Shown here: one piece after another, positions 17,234 through 25,456 of the stretch
Layout: each line of letters begins with the position of its first letter
How positions within the stretch are numbered: the stretch's first letter is position 1
Assembly: GCA_900470805.1 (NCBI GenBank)
Contig: UCCA01000008.1
Location: 94,821 to 158,820 of the forward strand
Direction: 5' to 3'
Length of the DNA: 64,000 nucleotides
Origin: Hyphomicrobiales bacterium
GTDB lineage: Bacteria; Pseudomonadota; Alphaproteobacteria; Rhizobiales; Rhizobiaceae
The notes under the pieces: model-generated
The model's database searches: none
Seen by the model: only the letters and a program-made list of their open reading frames with translations
What the model was told of the DNA's origin: nothing
Position numbers and translations under genes: made by a program

Positions 17234-18268
17234 TTACAGCTCGGCGGCGCGCAGGGCCTCGATCAGTTCGATCATATCATCCGGCAGCGGAATCTCGAAG
17301 CGCATGACTTCGCCGCTGCGCGGATGCTCGAACTGCAGCATGTAGGCATGCAGAGCTTGGCGTCCGAAGCCGTTCACCACCTCCTTGGCCGCCTCGGGCA
17401 GGAGGTTCGCCTTGGTCTTGTAATGCGCGCCATAGACCATGTCGCCAAGCAGCGGGTGGCCGATGTGGGCCATGTGGACGCGAATCTGGTGGGTGCGGCC
17501 GGTTTCCAGGTGGCACTCGACGAGCGAGGCCAGCGACAAGGAGTTCGGTGTCTCGTGGAAACGTTCCAGCACCTCGTAATGGGTGATCGCCTCGTCGGCA
17601 TCTGGTGTGCCCGGGCGCTTGACGGCGCGGCGGGTGCGGTCGCCGGTGTCGCGGCCGAGCGGCGCGTCGATGCTGCCGGTCAGCGTGCGCGGACGGCCCC
17701 AGACGACGGCCTGGTAGGCGCGCTCGATCGGCATGGTGCGGCCGTGGTCGGCGAACTGTGCCGAGAGATGGCGATGGGCGATGTCGTTCTTGGCAACGAC
17801 CATGACACCCGTCGTGTCCTTGTCGAGGCGGTGAACGATACCGGGGCGACGCACGCCGCCGATGCCCGAGAGCGTGTCGCCGCAATGGTAGATCAAGGCG
17901 TTGACCAGCGTTCCTGTCCAGTTGCCGGCAGCTGGGTGTACCACCATGCCTGTGGGTTTGGAGATGACGATCAGGTCTTCATCTTCATAGAGGATGTCGA
18001 GCGGGATGTTCTCGCCCTGCGGCGTCGGATCTTCCGGTTCCGGCAGGGTGATCTCGAAGACGTCGCCGGGGCGCACCTTCTTTTTCGGATCGGCAACCAC
18101 GACGCCCTTGGAGGTGACCTGGCCGTCCTTGATCAGCGCCTGGATGCGGCTGCGGGAGAATTCCGTCCCGAGTTCCGCCGTCATCCAAGAATCAAGCCGG
18201 CCTTCAGCGTGTTCATCCGCCGTCAGGACTTTCATATTGCCGGCTGCTTGTTTAAAGGGGTCGCTCAA
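17234..18268 (-). CDS. rluD: RluA/RluD-family 23S rRNA pseudouridine synthase
   Basis: 344 aa. N-terminal S4 RNA-binding domain (about 15-75, RLDSWMTAELGTEFSRSRIQ) and catalytic domain with the conserved HRLDKDTTG motif, catalytic Asp149. Also LETGRTHQIRVH, typical of the family. Probably forms pseudouridines in helix 69 of 23S rRNA. Divergent from the DUF6476-like gene with only 43 bp between the starts, so promoters overlap. RluD rather than RluA/RluC by the S4 domain and length; exact target sites not provable here. Confidence 0.88.
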   Translation of the reverse strand: MSDPFKQAAGNMKVLTADEHAEGRLDSWMTAELGTEFSRSRIQALIKDGQVTSKGVVVADPKKKVRPGDVFEITLPEPEDPTPQGENIPLDILYEDEDLIVISKPTGMVVHPAAGNWTGTLVNALIYHCGDTLSGIGGVRRPGIVHRLDKDTTGVMVVAKNDIAHRHLSAQFADHGRTMPIERAYQAVVWGRPRTLTGSIDAPLGRDTGDRTRRAVKRPGTPDADEAITHYEVLERFHETPNSLSLASLVECHLETGRTHQIRVHMAHIGHPLLGDMVYGAHYKTKANLLPEAAKEVVNGFGRQALHAYMLQFEHPRSGEVMRFEIPLPDDMIELIEALRAAEL

Positions 18269-18311
18269 GACGCTTCTTCTCCGAAGTATTTTATAGAATG
18301 GAACGCCACAT

Positions 18312-18698
18312 ATGACGAATGTCCAGCCAGAAGACGATCAGGAAGAAAAACCCCTCGATCCGGCCATGGAAAGTGTCCGACGCAAGATGATCCGCCTGCA
18401 GATCGTCTCGGGTGTCATCATGTTCGTGAGCCTTATGGCGGTCTTCGGCGCGGTTGTCTACAAGACGATGCGCGCGCCGGCCAAGGAGCCCGTGGCGTCG
18501 GCATCGACCGGTATTCCGTCGGATGCACCAGTTTCCGTGACCGCCAATCTACCCTCGGGCTTCGTCATCCAGTCGTCGTCGCTGTCGGGCGGCCAGATCA
18601 TGTTCTTCGGCGCGACGGCCGATGGCGTGCTGAAATCGCTGGTGTTCGATATCAAGGCCGGGCGCATCGTCGCCGACGTCACCGTCAACGGCGGCTGA
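18312..18698 (+). CDS. DUF6476-like small membrane protein
   Basis: 128 aa. Acidic N-terminal stretch of about 35 residues, one membrane helix at about 36-55 (IVSGVIMFVSLMAVFGAVVY), then an extracytoplasmic domain of about 70 residues ending in DIKAGRIVADVTVNGG. Conserved beside rluD in alphaproteobacteria as far as I recall; no known function. The RNA methyltransferase gene starts 5 bp after its stop, so the two are an operon. Confidence 0.75.
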   Translation: MTNVQPEDDQEEKPLDPAMESVRRKMIRLQIVSGVIMFVSLMAVFGAVVYKTMRAPAKEPVASASTGIPSDAPVSVTANLPSGFVIQSSSLSGGQIMFFGATADGVLKSLVFDIKAGRIVADVTVNGG

Positions 18699-18703
18699 GC
18701 CGG

Positions 18704-19525
18704 ATGGCGCCGCAGCTGATCGCGATCGACAGTGCAGACGACGTCAGGATCGCCGAGTTTCGCGATATCCGCGAACGCGACCTGACCGGACGGCATGGCC
18801 GCTTCATCGCGGAAGGCACCGTTGTTCTGCGGATGCTGGCGGAAGCGCATCGCGCCGGTGGCGATTTTGTCGCCGAGAAGGTGCTGCTGCTGCGCAACCG
18901 CGTCGAGGGCGTCTCCGATATTCTCGACCGGCTGCCGGACGATGTTCCCGTCTATGTCGCCGAGGCTGAGGTGCTCGACAGCATTGTCGGCTTCCATCTG
19001 CACCGTGGCGTGCTGGCGCTCGGGCGGCGCGAGCCGCGTATGGGCGATCTGATCGACCGGTTGCCGGAGCGCTCGCTGGTTCTGGTCGGCTGCGGCATCT
19101 CCAATCACGACAATGCCGGCTCGATGTTCCGCAACGCCGCTGCTTTCAACGCCGACGCCATCCTTCTCGACGAGACCTCGTGCGATCCGCTCTATCGTAA
19201 GGCGATCCGCGTTTCGGTCGGTTCGGTGCTGAGTGTACCCTATCAGCGCGGCGGCGATGCGCTTGCTCTGCTGACGCAGCTGGCGGAGCGGAACTTTGCC
19301 ATCTGGTCGCTATCGCCGCGCGGCGAGACCGACATCCGCGCGATACCGCCGTCGGATCGCATGGCGCTGGTGGTTGGTACAGAGGGCGACGGGTTGCCGC
19401 AAGAAGTGCTGTCGCGTTTTCGCAGTGCGCGTATTCCGCAGTCGGTGGGGCTCGACAGCCTCAACGTCGCGACCGCGACGGGAATCGCGCTGTTTGCCAT
19501 GTCTTCGGCGGCAAGCCGTATCTAA
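18704..19525 (+). CDS. TrmH/SpoU-family RNA 2'-O-methyltransferase
   Basis: 273 aa from the ATG at 18704; the frame is open much further upstream (17102) but that part is antisense to rluD. Substrate-binding N-terminal domain, then the SPOUT knot with motif 1 ISNHDNAGSMFRNAAAF, motif 2 VVGTEGDGLP and motif 3 LDSLNVATATGIAL. Methylates a ribose in tRNA or rRNA; the target cannot be read from sequence. Confidence 0.88.
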   Translation: MAPQLIAIDSADDVRIAEFRDIRERDLTGRHGRFIAEGTVVLRMLAEAHRAGGDFVAEKVLLLRNRVEGVSDILDRLPDDVPVYVAEAEVLDSIVGFHLHRGVLALGRREPRMGDLIDRLPERSLVLVGCGISNHDNAGSMFRNAAAFNADAILLDETSCDPLYRKAIRVSVGSVLSVPYQRGGDALALLTQLAERNFAIWSLSPRGETDIRAIPPSDRMALVVGTEGDGLPQEVLSRFRSARIPQSVGLDSLNVATATGIALFAMSSAASRI

Positions 19526-19540
19526 CGTTTCTGGACTGAA

Positions 19541-20701
19541 CTAGCCGGGTTGTGACAGGATGGTCGCGGCGCGCTGGGCAAGGTCGATCCGCTCGCCTTC
19601 CTTTGGCTCCACCGCATCCGGCAACAATGCGCGGATCGGCGAGCCTGCGCCTTCTTTAATGGCGGTCAGTGCGACCATCTCTGCGGCAATGCCTGAGATC
19701 TCGTTGCGAATGGCGTTGTCACCCGCAGCATTGAGCCGGGCGCTAAGGATTTCTTCCGACACGGCGGCGCTGCGGGCCCGGACCTCTTCGGCAAGACGGG
19801 CTGCGATCGCGGCGGTATCGAGTTCTGGCACGGGCTTTTCCTCTGCGGCGGGGGCGTCTGCGGGTGCCGCCGCGACGATTGCGGCAAGACCGGATGCGCG
19901 CAGAGCGCGGTTGGCCTTGCGCAGGTCGGCATTGGTCGCCTTGATCTGATCCCTCAGCTTAGCCACTTCCTGCTGGCGTCGGCCGAGAAGCGCGTCCTTG
20001 TCTGCTATCGCGGTCTTGTCACGTTCCGCACGGTCCTCGAGGCGGATGACGGTGTGTTCCTGCTGCGTCAGCTTCAGTTCGGCATCCTTGGCGCGCTTCT
20101 GCAGGAGGTTGACGTCCTGGCGAAGGTTTTCGCGTTCGTTGCGCAGTGCATTGAACTTGAAATTGAGGCTCTCGATTTCGGTTTCGCGCGCCGCCATGTC
20201 GATCTTCAGATTGTCGGACTGTTCGGCCAGCTTGTTGAGGCGGATGCGCAGCGCGTCGAGTTCACCTTCCTTTGCGGCGGCGGCCTGCTCGGCGATGTGC
20301 AGGCTGGTCTTCAACTGGCTGATGTAGTTCTCGTCCTTGCGCAGATGCGAGCGCAGCTCGGCGGCCTCGACGCTCATGTCGGCGATCTGTGACTGCAAGC
20401 CGCCGATCTCGGACGCGAAGTGGCCGGCGTCGCGGGCGATCTGGTCGTGCTTGAGCTGCAGGGACATGGATTTTTCGCGTTCGCGAATCAGATCCTGCGT
20501 CGTGCGCGCGTTCTCGGCGGCGTAAAGCGCGCGGACCATGTCCTTTTGTGCGCGGACTTCCTGCGGGCTGAGCGGCATCGTCGCACGCATTCGGTTCTCG
20601 GTGTAGGAGACGATACGGCGGTGCACGGCCGGCGATACGAGGAAAACCAGGAACGCCGCGGCCAGAAAGCCCAGTCCGAACAAGAGCGCGTATTCGATCA
20701 C
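19541..20701 (-). CDS. Membrane-anchored coiled-coil protein, function unknown
   Basis: 386 aa. N-terminal membrane helix at about 3-25 (YALLFGLGFLAAAFLVFLVS) followed by a very long heptad-rich coiled coil (about 75-275), an Ala-rich linker and a C-terminal helical domain of about 90 residues. Probably a cytoplasmic rod tethered to the inner membrane. No enzyme motif. Convergent with the RNA methyltransferase gene (15 bp apart). Confidence 0.75.
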   Translation of the reverse strand: MIEYALLFGLGFLAAAFLVFLVSPAVHRRIVSYTENRMRATMPLSPQEVRAQKDMVRALYAAENARTTQDLIREREKSMSLQLKHDQIARDAGHFASEIGGLQSQIADMSVEAAELRSHLRKDENYISQLKTSLHIAEQAAAAKEGELDALRIRLNKLAEQSDNLKIDMAARETEIESLNFKFNALRNERENLRQDVNLLQKRAKDAELKLTQQEHTVIRLEDRAERDKTAIADKDALLGRRQQEVAKLRDQIKATNADLRKANRALRASGLAAIVAAAPADAPAAEEKPVPELDTAAIAARLAEEVRARSAAVSEEILSARLNAAGDNAIRNEISGIAAEMVALTAIKEGAGSPIRALLPDAVEPKEGERIDLAQRAATILSQPG

Positions 20702-20782
20702 GGCGAGGCCACTGCTTCCAGAAGTTGATTTGCGTCAGGTCCAATGATTAAGCGGACCGCGCCGATAGGGCAAGTGGCGGAT

Positions 20783-20814
20783 CGGTAACGGCGAGGGAGA
20801 GTTCGCCGTTACCG
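20783..20814 (-). terminator. Strong hairpin downstream of eipA
   Basis: 12-bp perfect stem (cggtaacggcga at 20783-20794 with complement at 20803-20814), 8-nt loop, starting 8 bp past the eipA stop on the - strand. There is no T run, so it may be an mRNA 3' stabiliser or a factor-assisted terminator. Confidence 0.55.
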
Positions 20815-20821
20815 CTTATAA

Positions 20822-21418
20822 TCAGAAGGGGTTCCAGGTCGGGCTCGGCGTGACCTTGATGTAGCCGACGTTGAGACCGAGGCGGGCGCCAACGCCGGTG
20901 CGGATCGGCACGACGAGGACGTTGTTGTTCTTGAGCAGCGTCATGCCGAAGCCGGCGATGACGAAGGCCTGGCCGCTGACGCCGCCGAAGCGGGCGTAGA
21001 TGGCGTCAGTGGAGGGCAGGTCGTAGACCAGCATCATGACCCGGCTGCCCTGGCCGCCGTAGTCGATGCCCAGCGACGGGCCCTGCCAGTAGAGCGAATG
21101 CTCACCGGCGTTCTTGGTGTTGAGCTGGCCTTCGCCGTAGGTGAGGCCGGCGATGAAGGCGCCGGAGCCTTCCTGGCCGAGGATATAGCCGTTCGGCAAG
21201 CCGTACTTCTGGAAGGCGGCTTCGACCACCTTGGCAAGGCCGCCGCTGGTGGAGCCGAAGAAGGAATGTCCGGCGTCGACGATTTCCTGCACGGTGTACT
21301 GGCTGCTGTTGGCCTGCTGTGCAGATGCCTGCGTGCCTGCGAGCATCAGGCACGACAGAGCCAGCAGGGCAAGGGGCCGGCAGTGTGCCAGAAATCTTCC
21401 TAGGATTGAGGGGCGCAT
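20822..21418 (-). CDS. eipA: Periplasmic envelope protein EipA-like (DUF1134)
   Basis: 198 aa with a signal peptide (hydrophobic stretch ending ...LAGTQASAQ near residue 34) and a DUF1134 domain rich in Gly (FFGSTSGGLAKVVEAAF, SLGIDYGGQGSR, ARLGLNVGYIKV). The Brucella abortus homologue EipA is a small periplasmic beta-barrel protein needed for envelope stress resistance; that role is transferred by family. Divergent from chpT with about 186 bp between them. Confidence 0.85.
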   Translation of the reverse strand: MRPSILGRFLAHCRPLALLALSCLMLAGTQASAQQANSSQYTVQEIVDAGHSFFGSTSGGLAKVVEAAFQKYGLPNGYILGQEGSGAFIAGLTYGEGQLNTKNAGEHSLYWQGPSLGIDYGGQGSRVMMLVYDLPSTDAIYARFGGVSGQAFVIAGFGMTLLKNNNVLVVPIRTGVGARLGLNVGYIKVTPSPTWNPF

Positions 21419-21489
21419 GGTGTCATCCGTTCATCATGGTCGATACTTGGAGCCGTTTCCGGCGTTTCTGTCATTTTGCGCGGATGGTC

Positions 21490-21504
21490 TTAACAATCGG
21501 TTTA
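21490..21504. promoter_or_regulatory. Candidate CtrA box upstream of chpT
   Basis: TTAA-N7-TTTA followed by C (TTAACaatcggTTTAC), matching the CtrA consensus TTAA-N7-TTAAC at 8 of 9 positions. It lies about 100 bp before the preferred chpT start and 72 bp before the eipA start on the other strand. Confidence 0.45.
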
Positions 21505-21604
21505 CCAAATATGGTGTCATTATGGCGCCCAGTACGCGCGCAAACTTCGTGCAATGATGAAGCAATATGTGTGGCGGAATGAATCACCGCCCCTGGAGAC
21601 AATG

Positions 21605-22258
21605 ATGTCAAAGAACCCAAACCTTACACTCACCGGCCCGGATCTGGCCGCGCTTCTCTGCAGCCGTGTTTGCCATGACGTCATCTCGCCGGTGGGCGCG
21701 ATCAACAACGGCCTGGAACTGCTCGACGAGGGTGGTGCCGATGCCGACGCCATGGATCTTATCCGCACAAGCGCGCTGAACGCCTCCGTCCGTCTCAAAT
21801 TCGCACGCCTTGCCTTTGGCGCTTCCGGTTCCGTCGGCGCGTCGATCGACACCGGTGAAGCCGAGCGTGCCGCCAAGGATTTTGCCGCAGCCGAGAAGAA
21901 GACTGAGGTCGTCTGGAACGGACCGCGGGCGATCATTCCGAAGAACCGCGTCAAGTTGCTGCTGAACCTCTTCCTGGTCGCCTATTCTTCAATCCCGCGC
22001 GGCGGACAGATCGACATCACGCTGGAGAACCCGGAACTCGACGCCAAGTTCACGCTCGTTGCCAAGGGCAAGCTGATGCGTCTTCCGCCGAAGTTCGTGG
22101 AGATTTCCACCGGCGAGATCGAGGAGGCGATCGACGCGCACACGATCCAGCCCTACTACGCGGTGTTGCTGGCAGACGAGTGCAGCATGAAGCTCGGCCA
22201 CAGCGCAACAGCAGAAGAAATCACCTTCACAGCGGAAATCGTTCCCGAGGCGGCTTAA
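21605..22258 (+). CDS. chpT: Histidine phosphotransferase ChpT
   Basis: 217 aa. ChpT relays phosphate from hybrid kinase CckA to CtrA and CpdR. The signature LLCSRVCHDVISPVGAINNG holds the phosphorylated His (His24); the rest is the degenerate HATPase-like half (LLLNLFLVAYSSIPRGG, ITLENPE). Start chosen at 21605 because GGAG at 21595-21598 is 6 nt away; ATGs at 21554 and 21602 are in frame but worse placed. A 16-bp palindrome (ggcggcttaagccgcc, 22249-22264) spans the stop codon. Confidence 0.92.
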   Translation: MSKNPNLTLTGPDLAALLCSRVCHDVISPVGAINNGLELLDEGGADADAMDLIRTSALNASVRLKFARLAFGASGSVGASIDTGEAERAAKDFAAAEKKTEVVWNGPRAIIPKNRVKLLLNLFLVAYSSIPRGGQIDITLENPELDAKFTLVAKGKLMRLPPKFVEISTGEIEEAIDAHTIQPYYAVLLADECSMKLGHSATAEEITFTAEIVPEAA

Positions 22259-22378
22259 GCCGCCGACCGGAAATACTCGGCTATTGGTTGCATCTAAGTA
22301 ATAATTCCTTAGCCTAATGTTTCTATCCTTGCGTCTTGAGAAGGCCCGCCGGGACAGAAGTTGGGCAATGGAGCAGCG

Positions 22379-22741
22379 ATGCAGAGGTTCATGATCACGG
22401 ATTCGTCGGACGTCGTCCGAAAGGTTGGAAAGCGTATTCTTTCCGAGCTTGATTTCATGGTCAGTGAAGCCGCAAGCGCCAGCGAGGCATTGTCCCACTG
22501 CCAGGTCGAACTGCCTGATTACCTCATCGTCGATTCCGGCATGGATGGCGCGCTCGATCTGATCGTCGCCGTCCGCGCCATGGACGGCGGCAAAGAGGTC
22601 AAGATCTACTACTGCGTCATCGAGGCCGATCTGAAGAAACTGATGATGGGCAAGCGGGCAGGGGCCACGGACTTCCTGCTGAAGCCTTTCGATCGCAAGA
22701 TCCTGACGGCCGTCTTCGGCAATCGCGCCATCGCCGCCTGA
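22379..22741 (+). CDS. Atypical single-domain response regulator
   Basis: 120 aa receiver domain without an output domain. Start at 22379 follows a ggag; the frame opens at 22361 with TTG. Asp52 (LIVDSGMDG) is the likely phosphoacceptor and Lys102 (LLKPFD) is kept, but the acidic pair is reduced to Asp8, the switch Thr/Ser position is Cys79 (IYYCVIE), and the DxxMP after the phosphoacceptor reads DSGMDG. It lies between chpT and ctrA, so a role as an auxiliary acceptor in that relay is plausible. It is not an obvious CpdR or DivK. Confidence 0.8.
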   Translation: MQRFMITDSSDVVRKVGKRILSELDFMVSEAASASEALSHCQVELPDYLIVDSGMDGALDLIVAVRAMDGGKEVKIYYCVIEADLKKLMMGKRAGATDFLLKPFDRKILTAVFGNRAIAA

Positions 22742-22768
22742 TATTTCCACTGAACAATCAAAGTGCAT

Positions 22769-22791
22769 AAGCCGCCCTGAAAAGGCGGCTT
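22769..22791 (+). terminator. Hairpin after the receiver gene
   Basis: 8-bp perfect stem aagccgcc (22769-22776) / ggcggctt (22784-22791), 27 bp after the stop, followed by a T-containing tract (tcgtgtttctg). Confidence 0.65.
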
Positions 22792-22817
22792 TCGTGTTTC
22801 TGACCTGAAGAGCAGAC

Positions 22818-22849
22818 AAAAAAATCCCGCCGGGGAGGCGGGATTTTTT
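22818..22849. terminator. Bidirectional terminator between receiver gene and ctrA
   Basis: Stem atcccgcc / ggcgggat (22824-22831, 22837-22844) with a run of seven A on the left and six T on the right, a classical two-way intrinsic terminator for the convergent receiver and ctrA genes. Confidence 0.92.
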
Positions 22850-22875
22850 CGATGTTCGGCGTAGGGGCCGACCTA

Positions 22876-23577
22876 TCAGGCAGTTTCGGCGTATTCGGCG
22901 CCATCCGGCTCGCGCAGCACATAGCCACGGCCCCAGACGGTTTCGATGTAGTTCGCGCCGCCGGCGGCATTTGCCAGCTTCTTGCGCAGCTTGCAGATGA
23001 ACACGTCGATGATCTTCAGTTCAGGCTCGTCCATGCCGCCGTAAAGGTGGTTCAGGAACATTTCCTTGGTGAGGGTGGTGCCCTTGCGGAGCGAAAGCAG
23101 CTCCAGCATCTGGTATTCCTTGCCCGTCAGGTGAACGCGCTGGCCACCGACTTCGACGGTCTTGGCGTCGAGGTTGACGATCAGTTCGCCGGTCGAGATG
23201 ACAGACTGGGCGTGACCCTTGGAACGACGGACGATCGCATGGATGCGAGCGACCAGTTCGTCCTTGTGGAAAGGCTTGGTCATGTAGTCGTCGGCGCCGA
23301 AGCCGAGACCGCGAACCTTGTCCTCGATGCCGGCCATGCCGGAGAGGATGAGGATCGGTGTTTTAACCTTGGACAGGCGGAGAGTGCGGAGCACTTCATA
23401 TCCGGACATGTCTGGAAGGTTGAGATCAAGAAGGATGATATCATAATCATACAACTTGCCGAGATCGACGCCTTCTTCACCTAGATCGGTGGTGTAGACG
23501 TTGAAACTTTCTGACTTGAGCATCAGTTCGATGCTCTGCGCTGTCGCGCTGTCATCTTCGATGAGTAGTACCCGCAT
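22876..23577 (-). CDS. ctrA: Cell-cycle master response regulator CtrA
   Basis: 233 aa OmpR-type regulator. Receiver with Asp51 ([13 protein letters not shown]), Thr/Lys switch residues ([20 protein letters not shown]), winged-helix DNA-binding domain with [17 protein letters not shown] and the C-terminal GRGYVLREP. CtrA binds TTAA-N7-TTAA sites to silence replication origins and activate division, flagellar and methylation genes. It ends in AETA; the Ala-Ala degron typical of Caulobacter CtrA is not present in that exact form. Own promoter region carries four GANTC sites. Confidence 0.98.
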   Translation of the reverse strand: MRVLLIEDDSATAQSIELMLKSESFNVYTTDLGEEGVDLGKLYDYDIILLDLNLPDMSGYEVLRTLRLSKVKTPILILSGMAGIEDKVRGLGFGADDYMTKPFHKDELVARIHAIVRRSKGHAQSVISTGELIVNLDAKTVEVGGQRVHLTGKEYQMLELLSLRKGTTLTKEMFLNHLYGGMDEPELKIIDVFICKLRKKLANAAGGANYIETVWGRGYVLREPDGAEYAETA

Positions 23578-23679
23578 TCTTATCCCCTTTACCGCCGCCG
23601 AAAGGTGGTCTGGCCCCTACGCGATACAGATATGTCACTGCGTGATTTGGAAGCTGCCACGAAATGGTTAACAAATTCT

Positions 23680-23809
23680 GATTCACTCTGGCAAGAGGTA
23701 ATCAATTTATTAAATATTTTGTCCATTCCGCTGTTTTCCAACGAGAATCCGCAAAGCCCACTTCTCAACTGTTACGTTAAGAAAGGCCGGCAAGCGATTC
23801 ATTCGACTC
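23680..23809. promoter_or_regulatory. GANTC (CcrM) methylation-site cluster upstream of ctrA
   Basis: GATTC at 23680, GAATC at 23745, GATTC at 23796 and GACTC at 23805: four CcrM sites in 130 bp, where about 0.5 would be expected by chance. They lie 103-232 bp before ctrA in the 440-bp region shared with the divergent fliJ-like gene. That region (23578-24017) has no gene but holds several TTAA tetramers; none makes a full TTAA-N7-TTAA pair. Confidence 0.6.
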
Positions 23810-24017
23810 ACCAATGAAATGGACCGGAAATCGCGTAGTTGTGTTTACCGACCCTTAAATCATCGGGACTATCATTAACGATGCCCGTAAACGAAAGGTT
23901 ACCAGCGGTAGGTTTTTGTTAACGCCGACGGAAATTTTTTGGGCAAGCCGCATGAACGCGGCCGCTAAGGGGCGGTTTCAAGTGAAGCCGGGGTCTCGCA
24001 TCACTGGAGTAATGCGT

Positions 24018-24368
24018 ATGAAGTCGCGTGAGAGCCTAGTTCGTCTGAAAGAGTTTCAGGTGAACGAAAAACGTCGCCAGCTGCAGCAATTGCAGATGAT
24101 GATGTCCGAGTTTGATCGGATGACGAAGGATCTGGAGAGCCAGATCGTCGTCGAAGAGAAGAAGTCCGGCATTTCCGATCCGAATCACTTCGCCTATCCG
24201 ACCTTCGCAAAGGCAGCACGCCAGCGCGCGGACAATCTTCAGGTTTCCATCAAGGAACTGAGGATGCAGGAAGAGGCCTTGGAGCAGTCGCTCGAAGAGA
24301 TGCAGGCGGAATATGCACGCGCTGCCGCGCTCGAAGAGCGCGACGGGGCGGTTCGGGCGCGAGCCTAA
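24018..24368 (+). CDS. fliJ: FliJ-like flagellar export coiled-coil protein
   Basis: 116 aa from ATG 24018, placed 8 nt after GGAG (24006-24009); ATG 24012 is too close to it. Almost entirely heptad-rich helix (LVRLKEFQVNEKRRQLQQLQ), size and pattern of FliJ, the soluble component that stimulates the flagellar export ATPase FliI. Standing alone beside ctrA rather than in a flagellar operon is the arrangement I associate with rhizobia. FliJ sequences are poorly conserved, so identity rests on length, coiled coil and location. Confidence 0.7.
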   Translation: MKSRESLVRLKEFQVNEKRRQLQQLQMMMSEFDRMTKDLESQIVVEEKKSGISDPNHFAYPTFAKAARQRADNLQVSIKELRMQEEALEQSLEEMQAEYARAAALEERDGAVRARA

Positions 24369-24408
24369 GCCAAGATGATCGGCGCCTCGGCGTCGAATTG
24401 TCATCTAT

Positions 24409-24453
24409 AAAAGCCATGCATGGCGGGCGTGCTGTCCGTCATACATGGCTTTT
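24409..24453. terminator. Hairpin between convergent fliJ and GNAT genes
   Basis: 10-bp perfect stem aaaagccatg (24409-24418) / catggctttt (24444-24453) with a 25-nt loop, with T-rich sequence to the right. Lies 40 bp after fliJ and 18 bp from the end of the GNAT gene. Confidence 0.6.
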
Positions 24454-24470
24454 GGCATTTTCGGGGGGAC

Positions 24471-24752
24471 TCAGAGATTGACGACGTCTCGCCATTCTTC
24501 GTGGCGCTGCGATTGCGCCTTGAAAAAGGGGCAGAGCGGGATGATCTTCCAGCCACCCTTGCGCGCTTCCTCGATGGCGTGAACAGCCAATGCCTGGCCG
24601 ACCCCTTTTCCGCGCAAAGCGTCCGGAACGCCGGTATGGTCGATGATGATGAGTTTCGGCGTTGTCCGCGAATAGGTCATTTCGGCCTGGTGGCCTTCGA
24701 CTTCAGCGACATAGCGCCCGCCGGACTTCGTCTCTTCGCTGTTGATTTCCAT
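24471..24752 (-). CDS. Small GCN5-related N-acetyltransferase (YjdJ/Acetyltransf_CG type)
   Basis: 93 aa, the usual size of this minimal GNAT subfamily. Acetyl-CoA binding loop VPDALRGKGVGQALAVHA at about 42-59 and the C-terminal IIPLCPFFKAQSQRHEEW stretch typical of the group. Ribosome site gaggaga precedes the start. Substrate unknown. Confidence 0.88.
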   Translation of the reverse strand: MEINSEETKSGGRYVAEVEGHQAEMTYSRTTPKLIIIDHTGVPDALRGKGVGQALAVHAIEEARKGGWKIIPLCPFFKAQSQRHEEWRDVVNL

Positions 24753-25114
24753 GTCCGTCTCCTCTGAACCGTGTCGATCCGCAGGCTGGCACAGCTTTCG
24801 GCCGGCGCAAAGACGGATGCTGGAAACGCACCGTTCGCAATGTCACTCCGGCGGCATCTTTGCCGGTGTCAGGATGGACGAGGCTTCGCTATTCTGCAGA
24901 GAAAAAATCGCCAGTTCGCCGATGCCTGCACGGCCTTGGTCCGAGTGGTCTTTGTGGACTTCGGCCGAGCTTGGACAGCGGTTCAATTGTCTGGAAATGC
25001 GCCGCAGGTCGGCGGCAACAGAAGGATTTTAGTTCTAACAATGGTATCGGGCCGACGTCGCATCAGGGGATGCACGTACGGCCCGAGAAAATCGCAATAG
25101 GCTCTAAAAATTGA
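24753..25114. other. Intergenic region between GNAT and sciP
   Basis: 362 bp with no convincing gene, hairpin or repeat. Both flanking genes are on the - strand, so the GNAT promoter should be here. Three overlapping short + strand frames lack ribosome sites and look random. Confidence 0.5.
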
Positions 25115-25390
25115 TCAATGACGATACTGCTGTATGCGCGTGGTGCGCAGACCGGCAAGACCATGGCTATTGATTGAAGACTGCCAGGAGAGGAACTCCT
25201 CGACTGTCAGGGTGTAACGTTCGCAAGCTTCTTCCAAGCTCAACAAACCACCGCGCACTGCCGCGACAACCTCTGCCTTGCGGCGGATAACCCAGCGCCG
25301 CGTATTCGGCGGCGGCAAATCCGCAATCGTCAGCGGGCTGCCATCGGGGCCGATGACATATTTCACTCGGGGACGTATCATTTCGGTCAT
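25115..25390 (-). CDS. sciP: CtrA inhibitory protein SciP (DUF1153)
   Basis: 91 aa from the ATG at 25390 (MTEMIRPRVKYVIGPDG); the open frame starts at 25426 without a better ribosome site. Near whole-length DUF1153: SPLTIADLPPPNTRRWVIRR, KAEVVAAVRGGLLSLEEACE and LTVEEFLSWQ. In Caulobacter SciP is a small helix-turn-helix protein that blocks CtrA-dependent transcription in G1 cells. A GACTC methylation site and a CtrA-like box lie just upstream, consistent with cell-cycle control. Confidence 0.93.
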   Translation of the reverse strand: MTEMIRPRVKYVIGPDGSPLTIADLPPPNTRRWVIRRKAEVVAAVRGGLLSLEEACERYTLTVEEFLSWQSSINSHGLAGLRTTRIQQYRH

Positions 25391-25441
25391 TGGACTCTCT
25401 ACACAACTCAAGACCACGAGAGCCACTCTAGCTTGTCACAT

Positions 25442-25456
25442 TTAAAAATTGCCTAA
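25442..25456. promoter_or_regulatory. Candidate CtrA box upstream of sciP
   Basis: TTAA (25442-25445), seven bases, then CTAA (25453-25456): seven of eight consensus bases, 52 bp before the sciP start. A CcrM site GACTC sits at 25393-25397. SciP transcription is CtrA-activated in Caulobacter, which makes this location credible. Confidence 0.4.

Noticed and set aside
17102..18703. Long + strand open frame before the TrmH-family gene
   Set aside because: It is antisense to the rluD gene and covers the DUF6476-like gene in another frame; real similarity begins at ATG 18704.
24771..25100. Short + strand open frames between GNAT and sciP
   Set aside because: Three overlapping frames, none with ribosome site or protein-like composition.
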